A DNA stretch of 64,000 nucleotides from Chrysoperla carnea (GCF_905475395.1 NC_058342.1:15348640-15412639); one strand, 5' to 3'. Positions 12,681-26,100 are shown, counted from the first letter of the stretch. Program-made: numbers and translations. Notes: generated from the letters alone by a model not told the origin.

Positions 12681-13028
12681 AACAAATCATAAATAGAAAA
12701 TAAAAATTTTTTTAAACCAGAAGTATTTTAAGGAAGCACGTAGCCAGGGGAGGGGCTGAGGTTGCTAAAGCCGATATTCCCCTCCAGCCCCCGAAATTCT
12801 AGAAAATTCACAAGAACCCAGCAGAAACTCCATGAAAAAATTCAATGCGTAACTCAAAACTCCTGTGCGTAATACAAATCTAGTGGATTTGATTATCAGA
12901 GTAACAATCACCTTAGCCCTCCCCGAATAGAATTTCTGGTTACGAACTTGATTTTAAAAAGTTTTTTAAATGTTGTTAATAAAAGACAAAAATTTCATTT
13001 TAATAAAAAGCATCTAACAATAAGAAAT

Positions 13029-13105
13029 ACTAGCTCGACCCGTAAGCAATTTTGCTCCCGTAGTTACCGTAACCCGTGGCTGCTTTGTATCCGTGGCTAA
13101 AAACA
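13029..13105 (+). repeat. ACTAGCTCGACCCG repeat
   Basis: ACTAGCTCGACCCGTAAGCA with related starts at 15695 and 32112 (ACTAGCTGACCCGG). The word is common in insect repeats; the class is not assigned. Confidence 0.35.
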
Positions 13106-13179
13106 ACAAACAAATTTCGTAGAAAAATGGTGAAAAAAATCAAAAGTTCTTAAATTAATATTAGGAGAACATCTATTAA

Positions 13180-13709
13180 AACAAGTGAAAATAAACAATT
13201 GACTGAGTTAATTGTTGAAATACCATGCATAAATAGTGCTGATTACTCTATCACATTGCACATACATATACAATTTATATAATACATATTATACAATTTA
13301 CGCCTAATTTGCGCCCTCACGGGTAAACAGTGATGTTTACGAAAAAATGTTTTAAACAAAAGTTGTTTATTTTTTGTTAAGGAACATTTTTTATATTTAA
13401 ACTTTTGTTCTATTTCTAACGGTTTACAAGATGGGTCATACGGACCCATAGGTCAAGACCCAATTGACCTATGTTGCTCACTTTTTACGTCCTGAGTACG
13501 CTGTAAAAATTTCAGCTTGATATCTTCTTTCGTTTTTGAGTTATCGTGTCCACAGACGGACGGACGGACGGACAACCAGAATTGGAATAATTAGGTGATT
13601 TTATAAACACCTATACCAAAATTTTGTAGGTAGCATCAATATTTTTAAGCGTTACAAACTTGGGACTGAACTTAGTATACCTTGCATATAACATATATGC
13701 AAGGTATAA
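13180..13709 (+). mobile_element. HINE/DINE-1-like element, near full length, beta module
   Basis: ACAAGTGAAAATAAACAATT to ATATATGCAAGGTATAA. Core GGACGGACGGACGGAC at 13557-13572; the beta module has ATTACTCTATCACATTGCAC. Confidence 0.7.
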
Positions 13710-14494
13710 ATAGTAATTACATGTCTAGAGTATTAGGAGAGCATCTGTTAAAACTAACATGTTTGCCTAATAAACTTATTATTTAAATTTATGATATTTT
13801 TTCATTCAAAGTGGTTTGTCAAACGTTTTTCTTCCTAAGCGGTACATTTTTAGACCGTGAGTATATTTTTCGCAAAACCAAGACATAATAGGCTTGAAAT
13901 GAGGGATGAATCATGGAATATAAAAGGAATAAGGAAGATAAGGGTAGGACAGAAGAAAACTTGCTAGAGTAATAATATATAAGATTAAATGAGGGAGAAA
14001 TAAGACTTTAGTGATGGAGTTCTGTTACTCACGAATTTTATTATTATTTTTTTTTATTTCAACGTTAAAAATTATTTATATTTCATCTTACCTATTCAAA
14101 AAAAATAACAAATATTGTTGACTTTTTTTTTTATTTTCTGGGGAATTGTAATTTTTGGTTTCTTAAACTCTTTTCACTTGTCATAAAAAATTACAAGTCA
14201 GGTGATTTCAGATTACGGACAAAATATTGCATCAAAGATTCATTTTAACCCTTAGATTAGCCTCACACGTTCAATATTATTGATTCAATATTTAGGGTAA
14301 AATTTGAGTGCCGTTACACGTGTAAATAATATTGGTGAAATAAAATGATGATTTGAACAGAGATACAAAATAGACGAATCATTTTAGACGATAAAAGTGT
14401 AAAATGATGAATTTTTATGTCAATCAACCTATCGGGCCAGTTTTTTTTTTTTTAATATTCAGAATGCTCCATACAAAATAGACCAAAAACGTGC
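13710..14494. other. No gene seen
   Basis: AT-rich. GACTTTAGTGATGGAGT at 14004 recurs at 58983, so part of it is an unclassified repeat. Confidence 0.4.
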
Positions 14495-15294
14495 AGGGGA
14501 AGATGGTTTAAAATGATCCCCCTAAGAAAAACTGTAATTTATAGCCAAATTATTCGATATATGTACAACGTCGAAATATTTTTGAATTCTTTATTCAAAT
14601 GATACGATATTGGTATTTAAATTTCTTTTGATCTGTTCAAATTTTTAGAACTATTCAATATTTCTCAAAAGAGATTGTTTTGACCGACCTTGTAAGGATT
14701 GTGGGTAAAATGATCCCATTGCATTTTTAATCAAACAGTTCACATAAAATATTAACCTTCTTTTACATTGCATCAACGATTAGTATGAAAACAAAAATCG
14801 CTGGTAAATTCATCTAAATCAACACATTCAAGACCCGTTACATAATGGGGGATCATTTTCTTTATTATAATTTTATACACAAAATAGGGATCATTTTAGC
14901 CTATATAAAGGGTATCATTTTACCTGTAACGACATATTTGAATATCGTCATAAAAACTGATCTTAAAATTTATTATACGCCTATGAAAATGTGTTATAAT
15001 ATTATTAAAAGTCAACGAAAACCAAGAGTAAAAACAGCCAGCTGACAAAAACTAATACAAAAAAAAGAAATTTTACGTTGAAATTTGTCTTATCATAAAT
15101 CATAAGCAGTAAAATTAATATTTTTTACTACGAAACATAAATTAGCTTATACATCACCATAAGTCTTTGTTGAACGATTAATTTGATCGCGCGGAAACCA
15201 TGTATCGATAAATATACTAGAAGGCTTTAATGGTTTACTTAAAACAACGAACGATCATTTTACCCTGAGGGATCATTATAGACGACTTTCCCCT
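14495..15294 (+). mobile_element. 800-bp TIR element M, copy 1
   Basis: Imperfect inverted ends (21 of 26), AGGGGAAGATGGTTTAAAAT against AGGGGAAAGTCGTCTATAAT, both running into GATCCC. GGATCATTTTA words repeat inside at 14850, 14888 and 15254. A second copy is at 54896-55385. No target duplication is certain, so no superfamily is given. Confidence 0.6.
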
Positions 15295-15850
15295 ACTTGG
15301 AGGTTTTTACGGGGTCGTTGACCACTATTCCGAAGTCACAATTTCGATGTACTCCCTCCATCCTAGGGCAATTCGCTTTTCCAAAATTGCAATATTCTGT
15401 AAATATTATTAGAATTCGTATAGAAAACATCAATTTTTTTTATTCTACAACTATTTCTAAAATAATAATACATGGACGTCATATGGAGCCTACTATACCA
15501 GATGTAAATTTTCAATGTTAAAATAAATTATAATATGTTTTCGTGGGCGAAACTTCCAAAAATGGACAGTTTTATCACACACAAAAAATATCTTCGTTGA
15601 TAAAATCTCTAAAATTGAATAGTTTCTACTATCCAGCTAAAATTGAACGTTACCTATTATTACGTGGGTTTCCTTCCTTTGGCAACAAAAAAAAAAATAG
15701 CTCGAACCGTACGAAATTTCACAGTGCGGTACCCGGTAGCTAAAAATCGGCTAGAAAAATAATATATAATGAGTAATTTACTACCTTTTTATTTATAGGC
15801 AATTTTATTACAGATATGATATACAAATTACATTGAACAAAATTAAATAA
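15295..15850. other. No gene seen
   Basis: Contains the TAGCTCGAACCG repeat word at 15699. Open frames of 66-74 codons here show no family resemblance. Confidence 0.4.
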
Positions 15851-16389
15851 GACAAGTGAAAACAAGCAATTGACTGAATTAATTGTTGAAATACCATGTA
15901 TAGACAGTGCTGATTACTCTATCATATTACACATACATAAATGCCACACATGTGCAACTGATATTCCCATATAATACATACATCGCTCTCACGGATAAAC
16001 AGTGTTGTTAACAAAAAAATGTTTCAAACAAAAGTTGTTTATTTTTTTATAAGGAACATTTTTTTACATTTAAACTTTTGTTCTATTTCTAACGGTCTAC
16101 AAAATGGGTCTTACGTACCTAAGACCTAATTGACCTATGTTGCCGTTTTACGAACTCGACCTCACTTTTAATGTCCTCAACACGCCGTAAAAACTTCATC
16201 TTGATATCATTTTTCGTTTTTGAGTTATCGTGTTGACAGACAGACAGACAGACAACCGAAAATGGACTAATTGGTGATTTTATGAACACCTATACCAAAA
16301 TTTTCCTCGTAGCATCAATATTTTTAAGCGTTACAAACTTGGGACTAACTTTAATATACTATAATATATTTCATATAAGCATGGTATAA
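15851..16389 (+). mobile_element. HINE/DINE-1-like element, near full length
   Basis: GACAAGTGAAAACAAGCAAT to TCATATAAGCATGGTATA; core GACAGACAGACAGACA at 16236; beta module. Confidence 0.7.
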
Positions 16390-17045
16390 TTACATAATGA
16401 ACAAAATTAAATAAGATAAGCTTTAAATTGCGTAAAGAGATAAAAGGTATATTCGGAATATTTAATTAATTTCTAGTCATATTTAAAACAGGAAATACCA
16501 ATCCCCATTATCGGCTCTTCTTATTTTAAAGATTTTTGTGTCGGCAAAATCGTATAAGAATAATCCTTGCCGGCGCCGGCAACGGAAATGCGTCCTTTAA
16601 AATATTCATTAAAAGTAAATGTAAAATCTCTGCGACATATGTCAAAATCATTTAATGAAATTTTTACAGAGATAATTGAATTTACATCCTACAAAACTTT
16701 AAAATATTTATTTATTTTTTTTTTTTAAATCACATATGGTGAATACTTGCTTTTCAATACACTTGAAGATTGATCGAGTTCACTGCAATTTTACAGTACT
16801 CCAAAATTTTATTAAGGCTGCCAACATTTTTTTTACCAAAAAAAAAAAGTATCAAATTGTTTGAATAAGAAAAACAAAGTATTTAAAAAAAAAAAAACTA
16901 TTTTCAAATGTATGCTCTAATCCCTTGAAAAAATATTTTTGGATTCTTTTGGAGCTATCAATTTTTAATTGAAACTTTAGTGCTGAAGTGGTGGAAACAG
17001 AGATAAATAATTTTCTTTTATATTTTATAATCTATCGGATGCTTT

Positions 17046-17644
17046 TTATACCATGTATATATGTAATATATGTCAAGGTATACTAAGTTTAGTCCCAAGT
17101 TTGTAACGCTTAAAAATATTGATGCTAAGAACGAAATTATTTATATGTGTTCATAAATTCACCTAATTAGTCCATTTCCGGTTGTCCGTCCGTCTGTGAA
17201 CACGATAACTCAAAAACGAAAAAAGATATCAAGCTGAAATTTTTATAGCTTGCTCAGGACGTAAAAGTTTAAATGTAAAAATATTCTATATAAAAAATTA
17301 AACAACTTTTGTTTGAAACATTTTTTCGTAAACGTTACTGTGCGTCCGTGAGGACGCAAATTACGACAAATTTTTGGTGCCTATTTTCTCCAAAATTATA
17401 AATGATGGAGAGTTTGCAGCTAGCTGCAACTAGTGGTCTTGTGAAACATTCTAGCAAAATCAAACAAAATTATAGAAATTTTCGAAAACCATTTAAATGA
17501 CGGCCAAAAGGGCCACTATAATTGTGTTGGTTTTTTAAACTCTTCTAATTTATAAAAAAAATAATGCAAGCACTGATTTTCAACACTTTCGTTACAAGGT
17601 ATTTCAACAATTAACTCAGTCAATTGTTTGTTTTCACTTGTTTT
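17046..17644 (-). mobile_element. HINE/DINE-1-like element, full length, alpha module
   Basis: TATACCATGTATATATGTAA to TCACTTGTTTTT. Core GTCCGTCCGTCTGTG at 17184 and alpha module (GGCCACTATAATTGTGTTGG). Confidence 0.7.
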
Positions 17645-17689
17645 TTATTTGATTTATCACGTGTTAACTGTCTGTATAAGTGCTAAAAA

Positions 17690-17818
17690 ACAAGCCAAAT
17701 TTCAGTAAAAAATCAATTTTTAATATGTCTAAAAAGTTTCAGTTTCGATTTCGATTTCAGCTGAAACTGAGACAGATACCGAAAATTCGGTAGAAATTCC
17801 AGTTTCGGTCGGACCCTG
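17690..17818 (-). mobile_element. hAT-type end fragment
   Basis: On the minus strand CAGGGTCCGACCGAAACTGG leads into CGGTATCTGTCTCAGTTTC; the other end is absent. Confidence 0.4.
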
Positions 17819-18005
17819 GTTATGGAAACATTAAGTGAATTTAACAAAAATGTTTCTATGCCTCTTGGCTACTTAAAATTTTTACTGTTGATATTTTGAT
17901 AGATTATAATAAAAAAATATTTCTAATGTTTATACGAATTTGTAAATTGATATTGTAAAAAGTCGTTAAAGATAATTTTTTTACTTGTAAGTTAAACTTT
18001 ATTGA

Positions 18006-18664
18006 AAACAAGTGAAAACAAACAATTGACTGAGTTAATTGTTGAAATACCATGTATAGGCAGTGTTGATAACTCTGTCACATTTCACATACATACATAT
18101 CTGACATATTTAACTGATATTCTCATATAATGCGCAAGTGTTGATGCGCACTCGTTTGTTTTTTTGACGTCACGTAAATAACAAAAGATACTCACTTTGA
18201 TATTAATACATACTATAAAATTTGTACCTAATTAACGCCCTCGTGGGTAAACAGTGATGTTTACAAAAAAATGTTTGAAACAAAAGTTGTTTATTTTTTT
18301 GTAAGGAACATTTTTTACATTTAAACTTTTATTCTATCTCTAACGGTTTACAAGATGGGTACTACGGACCCATGACCCAATTGACCCATGTTGCTCATTT
18401 ACGAACTTGACCTCACTTTTTACGTCCTAAACACGCTGTAAAAATTTCAGCTTGATATCTCTTTTCGTTTTTGAGTAATCGTGACCACAGACGGACGGAC
18501 GGACGGCCGGACAGCCGGACGGACGGACAACCGGAAATGGATTAATTAGGTGATTTTATGAACACCTATATCAATTTTTTTTTTGTAGCATCAATATTTT
18601 TAGGCGTTACAAACTTGGGACTAAACTTATAATACTATGTATATTTCATATATACATGGTATAA
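18006..18664 (+). mobile_element. HINE/DINE-1-like element, full length, longest copy
   Basis: AACAAGTGAAAACAAACAAT to TATATACATGGTATAA; long core of GGAC units (18490-18530), which supports slippage in the microsatellite; beta module with an extra GTGTTGATGCGCACTCG part. Confidence 0.75.
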
Positions 18665-18739
18665 TAATTTGTTGATCTAAAAATAACAATAAAGTTAACA
18701 TGGCCATTTTGCCATTTTGAAAAAAAATTCTCATAATTT

Positions 18740-18965
18740 AAATACTCCTTGTAAAATGAAGTACCCGGATGACCGAGCTTTGCTCGTTATTTATTTTAAA
18801 TAAAAACTCGCTAGATCGATTTTTCGCACCCGAACTCCCTGCATACTAAATTTCATAAAAATCGTTGGACTCGTTCTCGAAATTAAAGTTTCCCACAGAA
18901 AACGATGTTTTTTTAGAATGAAACCTAGCTAGATCGATTTTTCGCCAATAAAACCCCTGCATATC
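18740..18965 (+). repeat. Dispersed repeat N
   Basis: ACCCGGATGACCGAGCTTTG, then CTAGATCGATTTTTCGC twice (18811 and 18930), an imperfect tandem of about 120 bases. Class not known. Confidence 0.4.
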
Positions 18966-18989
18966 AATAAAACGCCATCTACCGAAAAG

Positions 18990-19208
18990 TAAGATTGAAA
19001 TTTTTCGATATTTGGAATAATTTTCAAAATATCGAAAATTGAAAATTTTGTTTGAATTTAGCTTTCGATATTTCGAAAACCAAGGCAGATATCGAAAAAG
19101 TGTATTCTTATTTTTCGTCTACATTCATGAAGGTATAACAAAATTCATCATCAAAGTTTAAAATAAGGTACAAATAATTTTAACCCTAATCTAAAATTGC
19201 CTTGGCGC
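18990..19208 (+). repeat. MITE family L, right half
   Basis: TTTTCGATATTTGGAATAAT to AAATTGCCTTGGCGCTCGTA with terminal TTAA (19205-19208). Matches 22130-22374 and, in reverse, 3175-3375. Confidence 0.55.
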
Positions 19209-19399
19209 TCGTAATCTTAACAAAATTACTAATTTTATTATTATAAAATATTATTAAATTTTCAATGTAAACTATATATACAATCCACAGACTTATATGT
19301 CCATCCCCACAATTATATTGATTTAGTGTGTCGTTTCTATGGTAACTGCATGAAATAAAACTCATGCATGAAGTGAATATATGAAGCTATTTTTAACCC

Positions 19400-19610
19400 C
19401 CGAACTAAAACAAGGGATGTTATAAGTTTGACCGCTATGTGTGTGTATCTGCCTGTCTGTCTGTGGCATCGTAGCGCCTAAACGGATGAATCGATTTTGA
19501 TTTTGTTTGAAAGGTAATTTAATGGAGAGTGTTCTTAGCTATGTTTCAAAAGCGAGTTTAGGGTTCTGTAGCCGAAAAATTTGTCGGAGGTTTTTTTTTT
19601 ATTTTTGTAA
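19400..19610 (+). repeat. Second (GTCY)n-core repeat type
   Basis: TTATAAGTTTGACCGCTATG, CTGCCTGTCTGTCTGTGGCA and CGTAGCGCCTAAACGGATGA. The layout of a microsatellite core with a conserved right side resembles HINEs of other insects, but the sequence differs from the family at 18006. Confidence 0.45.
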
Positions 19611-19979
19611 ATTTCACTTGTTATGACCGGACATGCTACCTTCTTCTAGAATCCCTGCGCGGTGCTAACTTAACTGTTTTGTTTCCATAGATCATCAAAT
19701 ATTAAAAATTAAAAATATTAAACGATTACAAGTAATTTAATATAAAATGAAAAAAATTAAATTTAAAAAATTTTTATCAGTTATTATTTACTGAACTATC
19801 CAGGAAGAAGAGTCATTTCTTGGCACGAACCATTTTTGTTTAAATTTTGATGGTAATTGCTATTGTTAAATTGATCACAACCCTAGAAACCAAATCAAAA
19901 AAATAATTCTGAAAAATTTATAAGAAAATTTTGATATTCAGCTATCAATTTGGTTAAATGTGGTTTTTTTTTGTTATAG

Positions 19980-20166
19980 GGACGCGCAATTGGCGGTGGA
20001 CTCTGTTTACGAGAGGCATGTCATCGGAGACTCGATTTGTTGGGACGATTTCTTCTCTCTCATGCTGGGAAGGTCCTGTTTGTATGGATGTTAATGGTAG
20101 CCACGTTCAGTGTGGGTCTCAAATCAAGTCACATTACTTACAGATTAGAAGGATTATGGCTTCCAG
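19980..20166 (+). CDS. ptc: ptc exon: cytoplasmic N-terminal end and TM1
   Basis: First exon recognised (residues 1-62 of the partial protein), read from GRAIGGG through AGKVLFVWMLMVATFSVGLK (TM1) to LEGLWLP. It follows a T-rich acceptor ending TATAG and stops at CAG|GTAAG in phase 1. It enters in phase 0 with no credible initiator, so at least one upstream exon with the start codon is missing. In other Patched proteins that part carries a TSW-x-DA-like motif, which I did not find upstream in the window. Confidence 0.85.
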
Positions 20167-23100
20167 GTAAGATTTCCAATTATTTTTTATTAAAATTAAA
20201 AAGTAATGCAAAGTCTTGTGGATTAGTACAATACTTTAAAGCAGACATGGGCAAACGTGACTTAGAGAAGGGCCTCAGATTTCTGTAAATAAAATACGAG
20301 TAAGGCAGTGACAAAAAAAAATACGAGTAAGATAGATTTTTTCTACCTATCTCATTACTATTAGAGAAACTGAGACAGGTAGAAGTACAATAAAGTTTAT
20401 GGCAAACAATAAAGTTATAAAAATGGTGACTTCGACTTAAAATAACTCGGCCATACCTGCTTTAAAGTAGTTCGGCTGTTTGAGCAAGTAGAGTGAGTGT
20501 TTTTTTTTTGTGATAATTGATAGTACAAAGTCTCTTGATCACAATAAACAGCCGTTTTGGGGTCTCTTGCGCGGTAAAATTGTGAATTATTTCATTGTAA
20601 AATTGTGATTTTTAACACAATACCTTATGAAAGAACTAACAATAATGTTAATTGTACAAAAATTAATCGGTGAAAAATTTATCACAGATTCTGTTTATGC
20701 AAAAAAAACATTACCTTATAGCGCTTTCCAAAAAGAAAATCATTTTGGTTTTTGACGTTTCTGAAGCGAATGTCAGACATTACGTTATACTGATTGAAGC
20801 TTCGGGCAGAGTCAGAAATCGCAGGAATGTCAAATTTTTCTCAAGAAATTTTCTATCGATATGTATGTCTAGTTTTTCCGGCCTTTCACCACTACAGGAG
20901 GAAAATAAACATAAGAACATATAGTTTTCGAGTAAATTTCAAAAAATTGGGGTGAAACGTAAAATTTTTATATTCGACATCAAGCAAAAACTTCCGAAGA
21001 GTTTTAAGATTTTTAAAGTAACAGTGATTTCGTGTTTGCCAATTGGTTACTTACCCTAAAAAACACACATTAATACTTTTGTTTCGTTTTTTAGATTCAG
21101 GTCGAATCGGCGAAGAGGTGAGTTACACAATGTCATATCTTGGCGAAACCGATTCATGGAACAATTTAATGGTAATACAAATGCCGGAAGATGTACCATC
21201 ACAGAACCATTACGGGCACGAAACAATGTCTGGACGTTTCAGATATATCGAAGAGGACGCCGACGACAATATATTGACACGCGATGCATTAATCGCACAC
21301 TTAAATATAATCAAGAAAGCTTCACAAGTATCGGTACAACTGTTCGATCAAGATTGGAAGTTAAAAGATTTATGCCATTCAGCGACAATGCCTACCTCAG
21401 ATTCTCATTTTGTTAATCGAATTTTTGAGAATATATCCCCTTGTAATATAATCACACCGTTAGACTGTTTCTGGGAAGGATCCAAGTTATTGGGACCGGA
21501 TTATCCTGTTAATATACCGTAAGTATTTCAAAATATTTGTTATCATTAAACGGACTGAATGCCGATTGACCTAGAGAACCTAAAACTGTCAGGAAATTTT
21601 GAAATTGTGGAAAAGTCATGGAATAGTCTGAGGGAATATGATTTAAAAAAACTGAGCCTCTAGAATTGAATTCAAAAGACCTGATTCTTCATCGATATTT
21701 TGAAAGGTACAAAATTCCTTAGATTATATATAACGCATTTACGAACATTTTTATTTAACGCATTTTTATTCGAACAAATTAAAATTTCGATGCCTTTTGT
21801 AAAAACTTTTTTTTTTTAAGTAAACTGAGTTTTAAAAAATGTTTTTATGATTTTTAATTATTGTTAAGAATGTACGAACACCAAGACAATTTTAAATAAA
21901 AAGCTTTTTTATTTAGATGAAGTTTGACAAAGTCTAAATCAATTATGAATTTTAGGGAGGGTTGTCCGATTATTTTAAATAAATAATTGACTTCAACTCG
22001 TTGTGCCCGACTAATTAAGGATGTATGAGCACGGTACATAAATGGAGAGGTTTTTTGAATTTGTGTCCCTATAAATTTAAAAAAATATATTTTTTCAATT
22101 TTGATGGTGAATTATAACTTGACGATATAAGACGAAACGTGAGAATAAAATTTTTCGATATTTGGTGTAATTTTCAAAACAACGAAAATTGAAAATTTTG
22201 TTTAATTATTTAGATTTCGATATTTCGAAAACAAAGGTAGATATTGAAATTTTTTTTTCCTATTTATCATCTACCTTCATGAAGTTATAACACAATTTAT
22301 CATCATAGTTGAAAATAAGGTAAAAATACTTTCAACCCTAAATCTAAAATTGCCTTGGTGTTCGTAATACCTTGATAAGTATTGAATTTGATCATTAAAA
22401 TATTATATTATTTTAATTTTCTATAAATATGAGGCACAGGAAAAATTCAAATTATGATATCTCAAAAACGGTCAAGGAATTTTTGCTATCAATAAGTAAA
22501 AGTCTGGGAATTTCAAATGGTCCATTCCGTCGTCAGTCTGAAAATCATATTCCCCCCGATTAATTACTTTGTATGAATAAATTTAGATTACTAATTGATT
22601 TTGTTTTTTTCTGAATACAGAGGAGTTGGAAATCGTAAATGGACGAATTTAGATCCACAAAAAATATTAGCTCAAATGAAAGAATTTCGATATAATTATC
22701 AATTTCATATTCTGGAAGAGTATTTAAATAAATCTGGAATAACGACTGCATACCAATATAAACCATGTTTAGAACCTGAAGACCCAGAATGCCCCGTAAC
22801 AGCCCCAAATTATCATAGTAAAGAGGTACGTAATTTTTAATTTTTTATTTATGGCCAGAGTATGGACTTAAAATTTTCTCCTCCAACTGAAACAGTATTA
22901 ATTCTGAGTATCTTCCAGAATGTCAGAGCTTGTTCCAAACTTAGAACACACTTGTAACTTAGAGATGCTGAAGTGCCTGGAATGTCAAAGGTTGTGGGTT
23001 CAACTCCCATCAAAATTGGTTCGTTATATAAAAAAAGAGAAATTTCTTTTCTAGTGTGAGCATTTATTTCTAGGCGAATAAACCACTCGCCTTCGACGTC

Positions 23101-26100
23101 TTTCTTAGCCTTGTTTCCAGTTAATCATCCCAGTGAATCGATTTTACCTCGCTGAGTTAAGTTGTTTTTGGAGCTTGATGTTTCTATCAGTTAAGTCTTT
23201 ACGATTTACCAAGGCGTACAATATGCCAGAAATTTTACAATATACAATAATGAATTGCCAATCTTGGAAAAGTGTTTTGGAAACGTTATAACTTTCTAAA
23301 TTTGTTTGGAATAACTTTGAAATTATTAAGAACCAACTTTTTTTTTTCAGATACCTGATATAGCAGCTTTAATGAATTCTGGATGTAAGGGTTACGCCAC
23401 CAAATATATGCATTGGCCCGAACAATTAATTTTGGGTGGAGTTACGAAAAATAAGACACATCATATATTACGTGCAAAAGCACTACAAACCGTTATCCAA
23501 ATAATGGGAACGAAAGATATGTACGAATTTTGGTCGGATGGTATAAAGGTAAATCATATTGGTTGGAATCAAGAGAAAGCTGCACAAATATTAGATGCAT
23601 GGCAAAAACGTTTTGCTCAAGAGGTGAAGAAACTTCAAGCTGGTTATAGTCAAGAGTACAAGACGTTTTCATTTTCAATGGCCACATTGAATGAATCGCT
23701 GAAACAACATACCAAGTTTAATATTATTAAATTGGCTATTGTCGTTAGCTTATTGGTAAGTCGAAAATTATATACAGTTACATTTTTCGTCCGTATAAAA
23801 ACGGGGGCAATTACCCCTTCTAGGTTAGGTTAGAGTGGCTGTTCTGGGGTGGGATACACTTAGATCATAATAAGATATCGAAAAGAGTTGGTCCATCTCG
23901 GACACTACTCCATGAATGATTTGGGCCTGTTTAAGAACAGCAGAAGTGCTTTGACGTCAGTGGGCGGAGAAATCTTCAAACAAAGACTTGCTCAAGTGAG
24001 TCCATCTCCTCATGGCAAGAACTTGACAGTGATAGTGAAGATGAAACTTCGTTTCTTCCTCCTCCCCACTGTAACAGCTCCTGCAGTAGTCGTGATACAC
24101 TGTCTGGCCCAGGCGTTCAGCGTGCCTAGTGTCAAACAATGTCCTGTGATAGCCGCAACAAGTTTGCTAATATAGGCCCTTTGAAGCGGTATAAGATCTT
24201 TGGAACGCCTGCGATTGTACTTAAATTATATCTGTCTTGTAGTATCACAAGTAGGTTTCTGCCTCGATCTAAGATTGGTCTTTTTTAAGATATCCTCTTT
24301 AAGGAACATTTTGTAGTTCGCAAGTGGAACTTCCGGATGTCTATTAATGCTTGTGCCATTTCTTGCAAGCTCGTTGTCTTCTCAATTTCCTAGTATACCC
24401 CGGTGTCCCTAGTATACCTGGTATGGTATACCCCATACCAGGTTTACATTCATTTGTTCCATCAGCTTATTTAAGGACGTTAGACAGTCCTGTGTTATCA
24501 GTTAGTTTTTTGAAAATATCTGAAGAATAGTTTTTTTTCTTGAATTAAAATAACTTGTTAAAAACTCAACCTCTTCTATCATCCGAACTTTAATTAAGTT
24601 TATCTCGAGATAGAGTCGGCCATCAAACATAAAATTTGCATGGTAATTGTAATATAATATTCTTAATATTCTGATACGATGCTCATAGCGAGACAAGAGC
24701 ATAAAATAATTTTTTAAACCCACACTTAGGAGTATAAAATCTGTTCAAAATCCTTTTTTCTTCCCACATTTCAAAAAAAAACTAATTAAATTATTTTGTT
24801 GCTTTTCAGATGATATATTGTATGTTCATGGGCCAATACATCGCTGTTTTCGGAGTAATAATGCTAATAATGAACACAATAGCGGGTCTTGGATTCTGTT
24901 CACTATTGGGTGTACCACTAAACATTCTCACCATTCAAGTGGTACCATATTTATGTGTTGGACTATCGTTACGTGACGTTTGGATATTATTACACAGTTA
25001 TAAACTAACAAAGGATACTAAACAAACGTTAAAACAGTGTACCCCAAATATTATTGCACATAATTTATATTTAAGTGCAACGTTTATTGTGTGTATTGTT
25101 TTACCAGTGCCAGCGCTTAAAGCTTGTGCTATGCAGTGTGCAGTGTTAACGTTATCGAATGCTGTGGGTGTTTTAACCGTGTTCCCTGGAATATTATCCA
25201 TTGATCAACGTAGAAAACAGGCGTTTAATAATCGAGGTAAGTTTTCAAATAATATTTTTCCTGTTATATAAATGTTGTCGCCTTATTAGCTCAGTTGGTT
25301 AAGGCGTAACCAATTCCGTCCGCGGTATGCTTAGAGGAGCTGGTTCGATTCCCGCCGTCGCAACAAAATTAATTAATTGTAAAAGGCATATATAGTATCA
25401 CAATGGGCTCTATAGCCTAAGTGTGTCTTTCGTGGACAGCCAATATAACCTAACCTAGCCTATATTAATGTTGTTCCATTTTCGATGAAATTATTACATT
25501 GAGAAAAATTTATGAAATCGTGACAAATTCGAAATTGAATCAATAGAATTATGATTCACACAAGTTTGTCGGAATGAAAGTAACTATGTAACTTCTTTTA
25601 AACCAACTGCGCGAAGGAATTGAAGTCAAGTTTTAGGTGGATTTGAGTCCACTAAATTTGAATTTGATGAATGAATTTGAATTGTTTCGGATTAGTTAGA
25701 GTGATTTAAACAACTCGCTAAATTATTTATAAAGGCAGGCATGGTCAGTATATAATTGGAATTTTTAGAAAAAAGTTCAGAATTTAGAGAAATAAATTAC
25801 CGAATTATTGTAATTCTCAAATGTTACATGTTTAAAATATATACCTATGAGTAAGCAGTTATTGTTGATATATCCATACATCCTCACTAAATTTCACATT
25901 TATAATAGATCAGGATCAGGGTAATAAAAAAAAAGTTTATTTGAACAATTTACGAATATTATAAACCTAAGCCATTAAATCAATTGTAAAAAATAATCAA
26001 AAAAATACAGAACTCAGAGAGTTGATAATCAAATCGAATTTACGTCAAATGCTTTCGCTTCTAAGTCAAAGATTACATAAACATTTTTTTTATATTGTTG

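Noticed and set aside
20670..20924. An extra ptc exon or small gene
   Set aside because: The first part is repeat D, present elsewhere; no Patched similarity and no fitting phase.
22965..23010. tRNA-like stretch with GGGTTCAACTCCC
   Set aside because: No A box and no pairing arms around it; one motif is not enough.
23888..24175. A 95-codon + strand gene in a ptc intron
   Set aside because: Shadow of the antisense LINE remnant that holds the RNase H and Cys/His motif.
25274..25370. A tRNA gene
   Set aside because: Good A and B boxes, but acceptor and D arms do not pair, and a repeat body with a LINE-like tail follows.
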